Of a DNA stretch of 64,000 nt, positions 24,565-33,800 are shown piece after piece. The stretch covers positions 620,001-684,000 of the forward strand of contig JAWZYV010012263.1 in the NCBI GenBank assembly GCA_038373885.1. Direction: 5' to 3'. How positions within the stretch are numbered: the first letter of the stretch is position 1; each line of letters begins with the position of its first letter. Made by a program: the position numbers and the translations under genes. The notes beneath the pieces were generated by a model, which worked only from the letters and a program-made list of their open reading frames with translations, did no database searches and was not told the origin of the DNA. Source of the stretch: Cheiracanthium punctorium (taxonomy: Eukaryota; Arthropoda; Arachnida; Araneae; Cheiracanthiidae).

Positions 24565-24598
24565 CAGCGGTTCCCAACCTGGGGTACAGGTACCTTCT
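24565..24598 (+). mobile_element. hAT transposon terminus, interrupted by another element
   Basis: CAGCGGTTCCCAACCTGGGG is a classic hAT-type end, followed by TACAGGTACCTTCT. The sequence is then broken by the AAGCTT-rich element starting at 24599. It may resume after 26113 (GGTTTAGGGATTTC). No opposite hAT end was found nearby. Confidence 0.65.
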
Positions 24599-24802
24599 CA
24601 GACAGCACAGCAAACTTGCATCAAACTTACAGCAAGCTTGATTTATCAAGTCAATAAGCTTGAATTAAGCTTGAAAATTTCAAGCGTGTAAGCTTAATGC
24701 AAGCTTGAATCAAGTGTTCTAGTTTACACTTGCCCAGCTTGCATTAAGCTTGACATTTCAACCTTGAATCAAGCTTCATATTCCAAGCTTAATAAAATTT
24801 TC

Positions 24803-25000
24803 CTAAAAAAAAAAAAAAATCCTAAATACACGGGGCGCTGGTCGGCGAACTCGCCCCACATATTTTACTTTGCCACGCATTTTCCCCTCTACGCTGAAAT
24901 TTCAATTTAATTTGTTTCCATCGAGTGTTCGTGGCTGGAATAGAACCCGGGACCTTACGGTTGGGAGTCCAGCTCGCTATCCGTTTAGCTACTAAGCTTC
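24803..25000 (-). mobile_element. tRNA-derived SINE, family B, with T-run 3' end
   Basis: On the minus strand, the A-box-like TAGTAGCTAAACGG and B-box-like GGTTCTATTCC (one change from consensus) lie at tRNA spacing, with loop CTCCCAA between them. A body of about 100 bp ends CCCGTGTATTTAGGA and a 13-base T run, which would act as a polymerase III terminator. The body is unrelated to family A. It sits inside the AAGCTT element. Confidence 0.6.
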
Positions 25001-25734
25001 ACGCAGGTATGACTAAAGTTTGAAGTGACTTATCACGCCGTTTTCTCGCCAGATTGATAAGTGGGCGATGTGTTATTTGTTTCTTTTATTTTTCCATGGG
25101 ATGCATCAAAATTAAAATAATGTTATGTGTGATTTAGAGACTCTACTAATAGGGAAATAAACATAATATAAACTTAACAGCAGCACACGTTTTAAAACTT
25201 TCAGTACCGCAACACTCATGAACAATACTGCTGTCCAAAATCGAGACAAACGACTGATTTTGAAATGAATTTCGTAGTATAATTGTATTTTATTTTGAAG
25301 AATTTCCATATTTGGAAATATAGAATGGGTTTACTTACTTAACACAAATTTTGTGTTAAGTAATCTGAAATCAAAGAAACAGATAGTTAAACGTTAATTC
25401 GAAATGCTATATGACAGTTGCTAACATGTATGGAATACAAACGCTTAAGTCATTTTTGTAAATATTTCTTAAAATAACAAATAATTGAAAAATTTTGCTA
25501 TTTTTTAACGCTAAAAATTCTCTTTACAAATGTGGTTAGTTATTTTCCTACATACTGGTATGCTATATCGATATAGAGCATTTCGAAGAATTAAAAATAA
25601 GTTTAAATTAATTTATACAAATGTAAATTTGAATTATTTTCATTGTTCATACTTTATAATTAAAAAAAATTATTTAACTTCTGAATTTTTTTTTATCCTT
25701 TGTAATTTTATTTTAAAACTACAAAAGTGTAAGA

Positions 25735-25815
25735 TGTAAGATTTTTGGGCCCTAAAATCTGTAGGCCCTGGGCAGTTGCCCCGTATGCCCTGCCGGTAAT
25801 ATGGCACTGGTAATA
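25735..25815. mobile_element. MITE fragment with GGGCAGTTGCCCC motif
   Basis: The stretch from GGGCCCTAAAATCTGTAGGC to GGTAATATGGCACTGG looks like one end of an element, with inverted terminus CCAGTGCCATATTACC and hAT-like character. No partner end was found, so this is tentative. Confidence 0.35.
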
Positions 25816-26113
25816 AAATAAAACACATCTTATACGAACTTTCAGCAAATTTGAGGACGCTAGACAATTAATGTCCATTCTCTTTCACAGATGGCCACAT
25901 TCACCATTCTCTTTCACATCACTGCGCACTCTGAAAGCTAAAATCAAGCTGGTATCACTTGTCAAGCGTAAATCAAGTTGTATTTAAGCTTGACAATTCA
26001 ACTTGACTCCTGCAAGCTTGCTGATAGCTTAAAATGAGTTGAACTGTCAAGCTTGCATTAATACGTCAAATTCAGGGAAATGTCAAGCTTGATTTAAGCT
26101 TATGTGCTGTCTG

Positions 26114-27581
26114 GGTTTAGGGATTTCTTAGATGACTGATCAGGAGTACGTAAAAAGATTGTCTGCAATTGCGAAAATGACAGAAATGGTTCAACTTAAA
26201 ATACTTAAAATAAAAGTTGTATAATTTTAAGATTACTAAAATAGTCTCACGTAGAATTTCAATACTTATTATAAGCAAAAAATTCGTCCCGATTTGTATA
26301 AAGCCTTCCCGTTTCATTTTTGAGCTAAAAGGATTGTTAGTCAAAAAATGCATTTCTGCGTTATGTGGGCAAATTTAAACAGTCATCTTTCGAATGTGGT
26401 TTTGTTTATTTTAGAAAATTAAAAGAAAAATAGTTAGTCATTTTTTCCGGGTCAAAACTCTTTGCTATGTGTTTGAGTTCGTCTTATCAAGAAATGATTT
26501 GAATTTTAAAATTTCAAAATAATTATCATTAAAGTATAGCTAAGGCCTAGTGTACCGCATACAAAACTGAAATTAAAGAGTGATTTTCTAGTAAAATATT
26601 AGATTATTATTTTTTAGCTATTTTTTCCCCCAAATAATAATTACTAACATTATCACATATATTTATTTCAGACACAGAAAAAAAATGAGCCTTGTAGGTT
26701 AAATGATAATATGTACTTTTGTTTCAAGTGGTATAGTAGGAATTTAGATAAGTATTAGAAATATTTGAAGGCCTCCAATGTACACGTCTTACCCACACTA
26801 TGGGGAAAACAACCACGATGTGTGGTGAAGTTTGTACCCACGTAATTTCTCGCATAAATCCCAATTAAACCTTGAGCACTTTCACACGATTCCATTTTCA
26901 AACTATGCCAGACTTTAAAAATACAGATAAACATGAAAAATCATTGCTAAAGAAAAGGCTTATTTATTTAATTTTCTTTTTCTCTATTGAAATCATTTGA
27001 AACATGGGAAATAGCAGTTGCTCAATAGAGGAAAAGCTGTGACACGTTTAAGCTTCTAATACGGATCAAATTAGAAATTTTTGCCACGAAAAGACGATTC
27101 CATGTTTGCAGAGCTTAAAAATGAAACGTGCCACTTGGAACAGAGATAACAGTGAAATAGTTGGCTTCGATGCACTTTATCGGATTAATAAAAATAAATA
27201 AATCTTATTCCCTAATTCCGTTGCCCTGTCTTTAACGTGGGGAAAACAAATTAGTAAAGAAAAATGAATTCACGAAGATGATAAAATAAAACCTGCCTTC
27301 ATATTTATAATTTTTTTTTCAAGAGAGAAAAAGTTTGCTAATTAAATAAATGCTCACAGGCAGCACATGATATACAGTTGAAATCGATTATAACGTCACT
27401 GGCGAGATCAGATAACTATTTATAGCTTTATGAACATAGGCTTGTGTGCTTCAATTGTATGAGCGAATGGTACATAATAGTTTCACGTTATAAGAGAGCT
27501 ATTATTTATGAGGTGCATGTAACTGAGTTCAGCAGTAGTATTTGTAGCCCATAAACTAAAATTCCAGATACGCCACTGCAC
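26114..27581. other. A+T-rich sequence, nothing recognised
   Basis: Short open frames only. ACCCACACTATGGGGAAAAC near 26792 resembles GGGG-AAA motifs of nearby elements but is isolated. Confidence 0.5.
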
Positions 27582-27742
27582 CATGGGCGTCGGCATTATT
27601 GGGCAAAGGGGGCACTTGCCCTCCATGGATCTTTGTATGCCATTGTTTTCTTTCTTTTTCGTTCTTTAAACATGGTAACCCTATGTTGAAGTAATCTTTG
27701 TCCTCCTCCTCCCCTCTATAAAATATTCTGCCGACGGCTGTG
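27582..27742. mobile_element. MITE with CGTCGGCA ends
   Basis: The left end CATGGGCGTCGGCA is inverted as TGCCGACGGCTGTG at the right. G-rich (GGGCAAAGGGGGCA) and C-rich (CCTCCTCCTCCCCTC) blocks lie just inside the ends. The overlapping 64-codon minus frame is explained by the repeat and is not called as a gene. Confidence 0.6.
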
Positions 27743-27904
27743 TACTGCACGAAGTACCAACATATTCTGCTTTCCTGAGGACGTTTATATTAGATATCGA
27801 AGCACATTAATTTTAACTAAAATCATGATGTCATCGACGTCAATTTGCGATACTATCGTGTGTGCGAAAACTTATATAAGCTTTTTATCTTTTATTAATC
27901 ACAC

Positions 27905-28004
27905 CCCAGCAAACACACACAGGTTCTCTGAACGTCTATTAACGTTCAGAAAACGTTTTCTGAACGTTAATAGACGTTCAGAGAACCTGTGTGTGTTTGA
28001 TGGG
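27905..28004. repeat. 100-bp almost perfect palindrome (probable minimal MITE)
   Basis: The inner 88 bases (27911-27998) are a perfect palindrome with no spacer, centred on AAAACGTTTT. One mismatch and four more pairs extend it to CCCAGC...GATGGG. The unit CTGAACGT (or its inverse) occurs four times. The ends (CCCAGCAAACACACACAGG) resemble the starts of the elements at 28277 and 24599. Confidence 0.9.
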
Positions 28005-28038
28005 ACATATATTGTTCGTTGAGTTGGCGTGTTCTGGG

Positions 28039-28262
28039 ATTACGGCCAATTAGCTACACGTGGGCTCTATGGCCAAAAGGTGGGGTGCCCAGCGTGTGGG
28101 GGGGTCTTTCTAAGGGGTCCTAACCCGTATTTACGCTAAGTTTCGGAGGAAACCCAGGAAAACTCCGAGTGGTTAGGTCGGCGGACGCGACCTGGTTTTG
28201 AACCAGGCACCTTCCGTCTCCCAGTTCGGAGGGCTATGCGCTCGGCCACTGGTCAGGAATTC
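28039..28262 (-). mobile_element. tRNA-derived SINE, family C, sharing the family-A core
   Basis: On the minus strand, TGGCCGAGCG (28239-28248) is a near-consensus A box and GGTTCAAAACC (28194-28204) a near-consensus B box. The head differs from family A. The body that follows, TTTCCTCCGAAACTTAGCG and AAATACGGGTTAGGACCCCT, aligns with the family-A core TTTTCTCCAGATGTAACG and AATACACGTTAGAACCCCTT. A shared central domain joined to different tRNA heads is common in SINE superfamilies. Confidence 0.7.
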
Positions 28263-28276
28263 GTTGAGTGGCACTC

Positions 28277-28385
28277 CCCTAGTAGCACAACTAGTTCAAA
28301 AAACGTTCAAATTACGTTGGAAACACGTTTTCCGACGTTAAAAAACGTGTTTTAAACGTCTTTTGGACTAATTGTGCTACTAGGG
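28277..28385. mobile_element. 109-bp MITE with CCCTAGTAGCACAA ends
   Basis: CCCTAGTAGCACAACTAG at the left is inverted, with few changes, as CTAATTGTGCTACTAGGG at the right. The interior is made of ACGTT/AACGT units in both orientations (ACGTTCAAATTACGTTGG, CCGACGTTAAAAAACG). No target duplication is clear. Confidence 0.8.
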
Positions 28386-30639
28386 ATCTAAAGATATAGT
28401 TTATTTACTTTTCTAATCATTAATGAAATAATTATTGGCGCAAATCATGCTGCCACCACGCTGTAAATTGGTAAAAAAATATAAAACACGTTCAGTGTCT
28501 TCACCTCGCAGAAGATAAAATTTGAGTTTGTGTGTTGTAAATATCCCGAAATTGTCAAAAATGAACCTTTTTCGCCCCTTCAGGATATAAAACAATATGC
28601 TTCTGTTGCAACTTGCTTTTAAAAACAAATTTTTGCAACATAAAGAGAAACGCGATGTTTTCCGCGTCACAAACCGGAAAATTAGCAACGTTTTAAAATC
28701 TATATGTGCTATTTGAGTTTGCAGCTTATATTTTATTTACGGATTTTCTAAACAGTAGTAGTAATAGTAATAATAATGATGATAGTGGTGACCTGATACT
28801 GATTTCTAGGCTATTTGCCCAAATAATAAGTTACCAATTATTACTTTTTAGACAGAGCCGTCTAAATCACCCTAGCTTTAATCATAGGAAAAGAAATGAC
28901 CCATGTCTTTCATAAAGAACTATAATTCAGATGACGTAAGTTCCGATCGATGCAAAGAATCCTTGGGCATAAGCCGCCAATAAAATAAAATTCGAAGGAA
29001 GCGCAAAGATTATTTTGCTGATCTCAACCAAAACTTTTCCAAAATGTTTTAAAATATATCTTGTTTAAATAAAGATAATATAATTCTTGGGATTTCTTTA
29101 AATGTTCAGGCGCGACCGAGATTAGTTTATTAATGTCTCCATCAATTTTGTAGCCTGTTAAAATTCCTGGAAAAGGAGTAGATAATCCTCAAAATAATGC
29201 TTTTGTTTGTCTGAATTGAAATTATTTGTCTCTTCGCCCCCCCCCAAACAAAGTGAAGAAAATATTTTGTGCATTGTTATACTTAGGTAATAAGCGCTAT
29301 AGTGCTTAGGTAACTCGGTGAATTTAATCCTCAAATTCAAAAATGATTTTTCGGATTTATTCTTTCTATCGCTTTTTTTTTAAACTGGACTTTTTCTACT
29401 TAAACATAGAAATTTGAAATTACTCTTATCAAAAATGCTAGTCACACATATTGTTATTAGAATAACAGAGAAATCTAATACCACATCTGCATTTTGGTAT
29501 TAGTCGATTGGAAGAACAACATATATTGTGTTTATCAGTATCTCCATCTGCTGTACAGTAGTTACTATATTTATTGAGAAAATGCTATACCTATTGGAAA
29601 AGGGGAAAACACCTCACATAATTTTCAAAATCCTTAAATAGAATTCCAAGTGGTACCTAAATCACTCATGCATTGTTCCAAATTGTACAAATATTATGCA
29701 GAAATGGTTCTTGTAAATGACTAACATTTTATCAAATACTCCGAATTATATTTCATACTGATTTATTTCGTGGAAGCTTACATTCAGGTAGGTACATGTT
29801 CATGCTTACATTCGGGTAATCAGGTACCAAATAAATAGATCCGCACAAATGTATCACTAACATGAAATCCACTCTAGTTATTACACAAAAACACTTAAAA
29901 CGACATTCCCTAGAATGTTTAAGCGAATATCGTGATTCTGAATAATGTTACTTCTGATATAAGGACACTCCCAACATTCCATTGCGGAAGGAACCGATTT
30001 ATAAAAAAATGGCCAAACGGAAATGCGTGACCCTACCTTCGACGTCCACTTCCAATATATATTTCAGTTAACTATCGCAGCAAGTTAGGACAGCACTCCT
30101 TTAGCGAAAAAAAAATGTTGTTTCGTATTTTCTAGTCTAAAATATAATGCTGTAGTCACTTCATTTAAAATACGCTTGATAAATATGTTTTGTAATAATT
30201 CAAGATTTCTTTTATGTTTACACACTTGTTACGCGCTAACTTAAAATTATCAAAAATTCTCTCTAAACTTATCCCTACCTCATTAGTGTGTTAAGATATT
30301 TATACTGGAAATACGATACATTTATTCAACTTTGGTCTTTCCATGTGAAGAATATTTCGACCATAGATAGACCGCATAAAAATATCGGTAACCTATAAGT
30401 CTAATAACAGAAAAAGAATGTCAATAAATAAAAATAAAAAGTACTATGTTTGTACTAGCGTTGTTTGTACACAGACTTTCTTTCAGGAGAATCTTAATGT
30501 TAACAGGTGAAATTTTTACCCTAACAATTATAAATAAATGGATTTTATGCTAAAAAAAAATTCGACAAGTGGGACTGGGGCCCCCGACAGCCCTCCCCTC
30601 ATGTGCGCAACGCGCAACAGATAGAGCTTCAAGACAAAA
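28386..30639. other. A+T-rich sequence, nothing recognised
   Basis: No frame over 91 codons, no defined repeat and no RNA gene. A CGCCCCCCCCC run at 29235 and a TAA/TAG-rich triplet stretch near 28756 are low complexity. Confidence 0.5.
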
Positions 30640-30659
30640 TAGATCGACGATCATTATTT

Positions 30660-30745
30660 ATCATTCTTTAGGATGGTTCCGGTAGACATCTCTTAGTGTG
30701 CCCTCAGAAAGCAGTCACAAGGAGTCAGATCGGAGAATACACAGG
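30660..30745 (-). pseudogene. Mariner-like transposase fragment (third catalytic D block)
   Basis: On the minus strand the translation gives YSP, a 1-base frameshift, then DLTPCDCFLRAH, another shift, then RDVYRNHP. This matches the conserved C-terminal catalytic block of mariner-family transposases (SPDLTPCDFFLWG...RVYRNHP), which contains the third catalytic acid. About 29 residues are recognisable; the rest of the gene and the element ends are not. It is a molecular fossil. Confidence 0.7.
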
Positions 30746-30869
30746 CTTGCGATTACAGCGCCATTTGTTAACATCTATTGCAAACACATTTCATACGTTA
30801 TTTACGTTATTGAGACTTGATGTACGCACAAAATTTTAATACTAAAGGAATGAAATGTCTCTAAAGAGT

Positions 30870-31186
30870 GTCAGCGAAATTCACTTTTTCTCAAACTTTG
30901 CGGCAACTGAACATATTAATCGATCGAGCTGAAAATTTACACACTTATTATTGAGTCAATTAAGGTAAACTTCATTGCTAGGGACAAGAAATTTTCAAAA
31001 AACATTTACTTTTTAGAAATTTTCATAAAATTGCGATTTATCTTTTTTTTTTCAAACTTTATGTCCAAAGCGGCAACTGAAGACCTTAACCAATCGAGTT
31101 GAAATATGGCACAGTTTTTATTGAGCCAATTTGTCCAAAATTTAAGGGTAAGCGGATTTTTTAAAAAAGGTCTTTTTCGATACACC
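30870..31186. repeat. Two diverged tandem units of about 180 bp
   Basis: TTTCTCAAACTTTGCGGCAA with ATCGATCGAGCTGAAAATTT near 30885-30940 is repeated as TTTTCAAACTTTATG, GCGGCAACTGAAGACC and CAATCGAGTTGAAATATGG near 31049-31110. The second unit also loosely resembles the start of the units in the adjacent foldback. Confidence 0.6.
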
Positions 31187-32000
31187 TAAATCGATGAGAG
31201 CGTAGTGCGGAAAAGTTGTCCCTTGGATTGGTTAATAACCGTGTATTTTTTATTTATTTATTTATTTATTTTTTATTTTTTTTTTTTTTTGAAAGCGGAC
31301 AGTATCTTCAGGTGGCGCCTGCGCCTTGAAAATCGGGAATTTGGGCCAAAACAGACATTTTTTTCCCCCGAAAACAAAATTTTGTGAATTTTCGAAATCG
31401 ATATCAGCCGAGTGCGGAAAAGTTGCCTGTCCCTCGGGTTGGTTAAAACTGTGTAAAATTTTTGTGAAATCGGATAATATGTTTAGGTGGCTCCGGCGCC
31501 TTTAAATTCAGGAATTTGTGCCAAAATAGACATTTTTTCCCCGAAAACACAATTTTTGCGAATTTTCGAATGCCATCCGAGTGCGGAAATGTTCTTTATA
31601 TGATACACTCTAATGAAAAGAAGCAACTTTACCTCACAGCTGTTAACGTTTCCAAAATCCGGTGAACTTTTATTTTCGGGGAAAATGTCTCTTTTGGCTC
31701 AAATTCCCGATTTTTAAAGGCGCAGGCGTCACCTGAAGATATTGTCCTATTTCAGAAAAACTTTACACGGTTATTAACTAACCCAAGGGATAATTTTTCC
31801 GCACTCGGCTGATCGATTTCGAAAATTCACAAAAATTTGTTTTCGGAGGGGGGGGAAATGTCTGTTTTGGCCCAAATTCCCGATTTGCAAGGTGCAAGCG
31901 CCACCTGAAGATGTCCAATTTAAAAAAATAAAATAAAATTCACCGTTATTAACCAAAACAAGGGACAACTTCTCCGCACTAGGTTCTAATCGATTTCGAA
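31187..32000. repeat. Head-to-head foldback repeat, two tandem units per arm
   Basis: Units of about 190 bp occur twice forward (from about 31204 and 31413) and twice inverted (about 31665-31810 and 31825-31995). Each contains AGTGCGGAAAAGTTGTCCC, GGTTGGTTAATAACCG, TCAGGTGGCGCCTGCGCC, CGGGAATTTGGGCCAAAAC and CCGAAAACAAAATTTTG. The arms could form a very large hairpin. Several open frames here (for example 32118-31774 minus) are repeat artefacts. No target duplication was identified. Confidence 0.75.
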
Positions 32001-32041
32001 AATTGGTGCAAAAGTGCATTTTCGGCCTGCCTTTATAGATA

Positions 32042-32482
32042 CAAGGTGATGCTGAATTGTTTTTACAAAATTTAAGTGGAGAGAGGGCACATAATAAGGA
32101 ATTGGAATCGTACTGCAATGTGGGGTCGGAAACGTAGTCTTCATGTAGCTGTTAATAATCACTTCGGAACAGGTGCTGAAACAACAGTGAACTTTCCGAC
32201 CATTGTTCGTCAAAAACTAACGTATTCTTCTCAGAAAATATGTGACTAAAATTCATAGTTTAAACATTCTATAGCATTTCAAGGATGAGATTTTTGAAGA
32301 CAAGCCCACTGTAAATGAAACTTGCTTAAGAAATTAGACAAACATTTGAACATTCTTCATAAAGGGATTATTACCAGGTAAGTGAAAACGGCGTTTTTGG
32401 CCCCACATTGCTATGTGATTTTGACTCCTTATTATGTGCTCTATCTCCGCTAAAATTTTGTAAAAACTGTTTAGAATAACCC
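32042..32482. mobile_element. TA-flanked mariner-like MITE with about 90-bp inverted arms
   Basis: The left arm starts CAAGGTGATGCTGAATTG and continues TTTTTACAAAATTTAAG, AGGGCACATAATAAGGA and GCAATGTGGGG. The right arm is its inverted copy ending CTAAAATTTTGTAAAAAC and AGAATAACCC. TA lies at both outer edges. The interior (about 260 bp) has no transposase. The ends belong to the same general type as the 33-814 element. Confidence 0.8.
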
Positions 32483-32757
32483 TATATATTTCTTTTTAAC
32501 TAAATAAATATTACATAGTGGAAAGAACGTTAGAAGTTGTAGAAACTGAACATTTTATCAGCTTACACCTTTTCTCTCACTTTCACAGTTTACGAAATAT
32601 CTGTAATTGTAATCTGCAAAAACCTTCTGGCATCGTCGGAGCGGTTCGGTTAATTGTTTTTGTTGTAACAGTATGTTCAAATTTATGCGTCTGCCGGCTA
32701 AGTTGAAGATTGTTTGAGCTTTCGGCTACTAGTTATTGGGCCGCATTATGGCCTTAT

Positions 32758-33238
32758 CACACTAAAGGGAAAATCCGAGCAACTTCGCGCTGGACCAACT
32801 TTTCCGACGGACTTGAAGGCGTGGTTATCTTTAAGGGTTGCAAAAGTAAACAAACTCTCTCCGACGCCAAATAGTCATCGCATCGCTGATTTGGCGTGCA
32901 GGTTCTTATTTTACTTATCGTGCGTTGGTATATTTACATCGGATTGGCAGCATCGGATGGGCAGCAATCTCTAATTCCAATGTCCACTTGAACGCGGCCA
33001 TAATTTTATTTAAACGTGATTCTGACATCGAGCCAAGCTTCGAACATAGTAGTAGTCACCATTGCTCGAAATTGCTTATGACGTAGCAGGAAGAAGTACT
33101 CTGATTGGCCGAAATTTCGTCCGACTCGGATTTTTTTTCCTTCGGAAAGGAAAGAGTTCGCGGTCGTCAAGGTAACGGCGGAGAAAATCGGCCGGAAACT
33201 TGATTTGCAAGAAAGTTGGTTGGATTTTTCTCAGTGTG
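32758..33238. mobile_element. 481-bp element with CACACTRARRGAAAATCC ends
   Basis: CACACTAAAGGGAAAATCCG with AGCAACTTCGCG at the left is inverted at the right (CACACTGAGAAAAATCCA then ACCAACTTTCTTGC). Flanking AT occurs on both sides. The interior is G+C- and CpG-rich, with CCAATCAGAG (minus strand near 33100) and ACGTCA-like motifs that resemble promoter elements. No transposase frame. Superfamily not determined. Confidence 0.6.
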
Positions 33239-33800
33239 ATAGACCTATTACGATCTGCAGTTCGGTTGTTGGGCAAGCGTGCGGCGAGAGCCGGTTTTTG
33301 AACCCAAGGAATTCGCGTGGTAGAATGCGGTGCGATCCAGCCGAGCCAAAAGTTACCCATTTGATTGGCCTGCAATTGCCGGATGTTGTGAGCGCGTAGG
33401 CGATCTCGTACCGCCACACTACTCCCCATCTACAGATACAGTCGGAGGCTGACGAACGATGTTCCAAGCGTTATGGAATGTTGCCATTCGTTGTGGACTT
33501 TGTGAGGTCGTTTCCACTCGTTGTGGACTTGGTTGCCGCTCGTTGCGGACTTGCGCTCGTTGCGGACTTTCAATGAACCGAGCGAGAGATGGATGCGGTC
33601 GGTGCTGGCGCCACCTGTCGCTAAAGGCGAGATGGAGAATGCGTGCTCGTTGTCCGGGTCATCAAAGTCGGGGAGCCGGTTTTGAACACGTGAATTCTGG
33701 ATGGTAGAATGAAACACAATGCAACCGAGCCCAAAGGTACCTATTTGTTCGGCCTTCAATTATCGGGTGTTCTGAGCGATCTCGTGCCGCCACAGGTTAA
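33239..33800. repeat. G+C-rich duplicated segment of unknown type
   Basis: Positions about 33288-33420 and 33658-33795 are diverged direct copies (GAGCCGGTTTTTGAAC, GTGGTAGAATG, AGCCGAGCC, TCTCGTACCGCCACA). Between them a short minisatellite repeats CTCGTTGCGGACTT about four times (33486-33572). Minus-strand frames of 78, 109 and 117 codons run through but change frame between copies, so I regard them as by-products of composition. It may be part of a retroelement or a promoter island. Confidence 0.5.

Larger units (their letters stand above)
24599..26113. mobile_element. 1.5-kb element with CAGACAGCACA ends and AAGCTTGA arrays
   Basis: The left end CAGACAGCACA is exactly inverted at the right (TGTGCTGTCTG). 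The first 190 bp hold about eight AAGCTT hexamers, mostly as AAGCTTGA or TCAAGCTT. The last 150 bp hold about five, arranged as clustered inverted copies. The interior carries a tRNA-derived SINE (24803-25000), a fragment related to another MITE (25735-25815) and A+T-rich DNA. No transposase frame is visible. It is inserted in an hAT terminus. The arrays are probably transposase-binding sites; the superfamily is unknown. Confidence 0.65.

Noticed and set aside
22525..25000. Functional tRNA genes
   Set aside because: The Glu-like copy has a broken T stem and the 24803-25000 copy lacks a proper cloverleaf; both fit SINE or pseudogene origin better.
31774..32213. 114- and 75-codon minus-strand open frames
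   Set aside because: They run across the inverted units of the foldback and the adjacent MITE and do not follow one gene-like frame.
32350..32390. Consensus donor CCAG/GTAAGTGA
   Set aside because: It lies inside a TA-flanked MITE and the upstream frame opens only about 20 codons after a stop.
33076..33759. 117-, 109- and 78-codon minus-strand open frames
   Set aside because: High G+C lowers stop frequency here, and the duplicated segment is read in different frames in its two copies, so no shared protein is implied.
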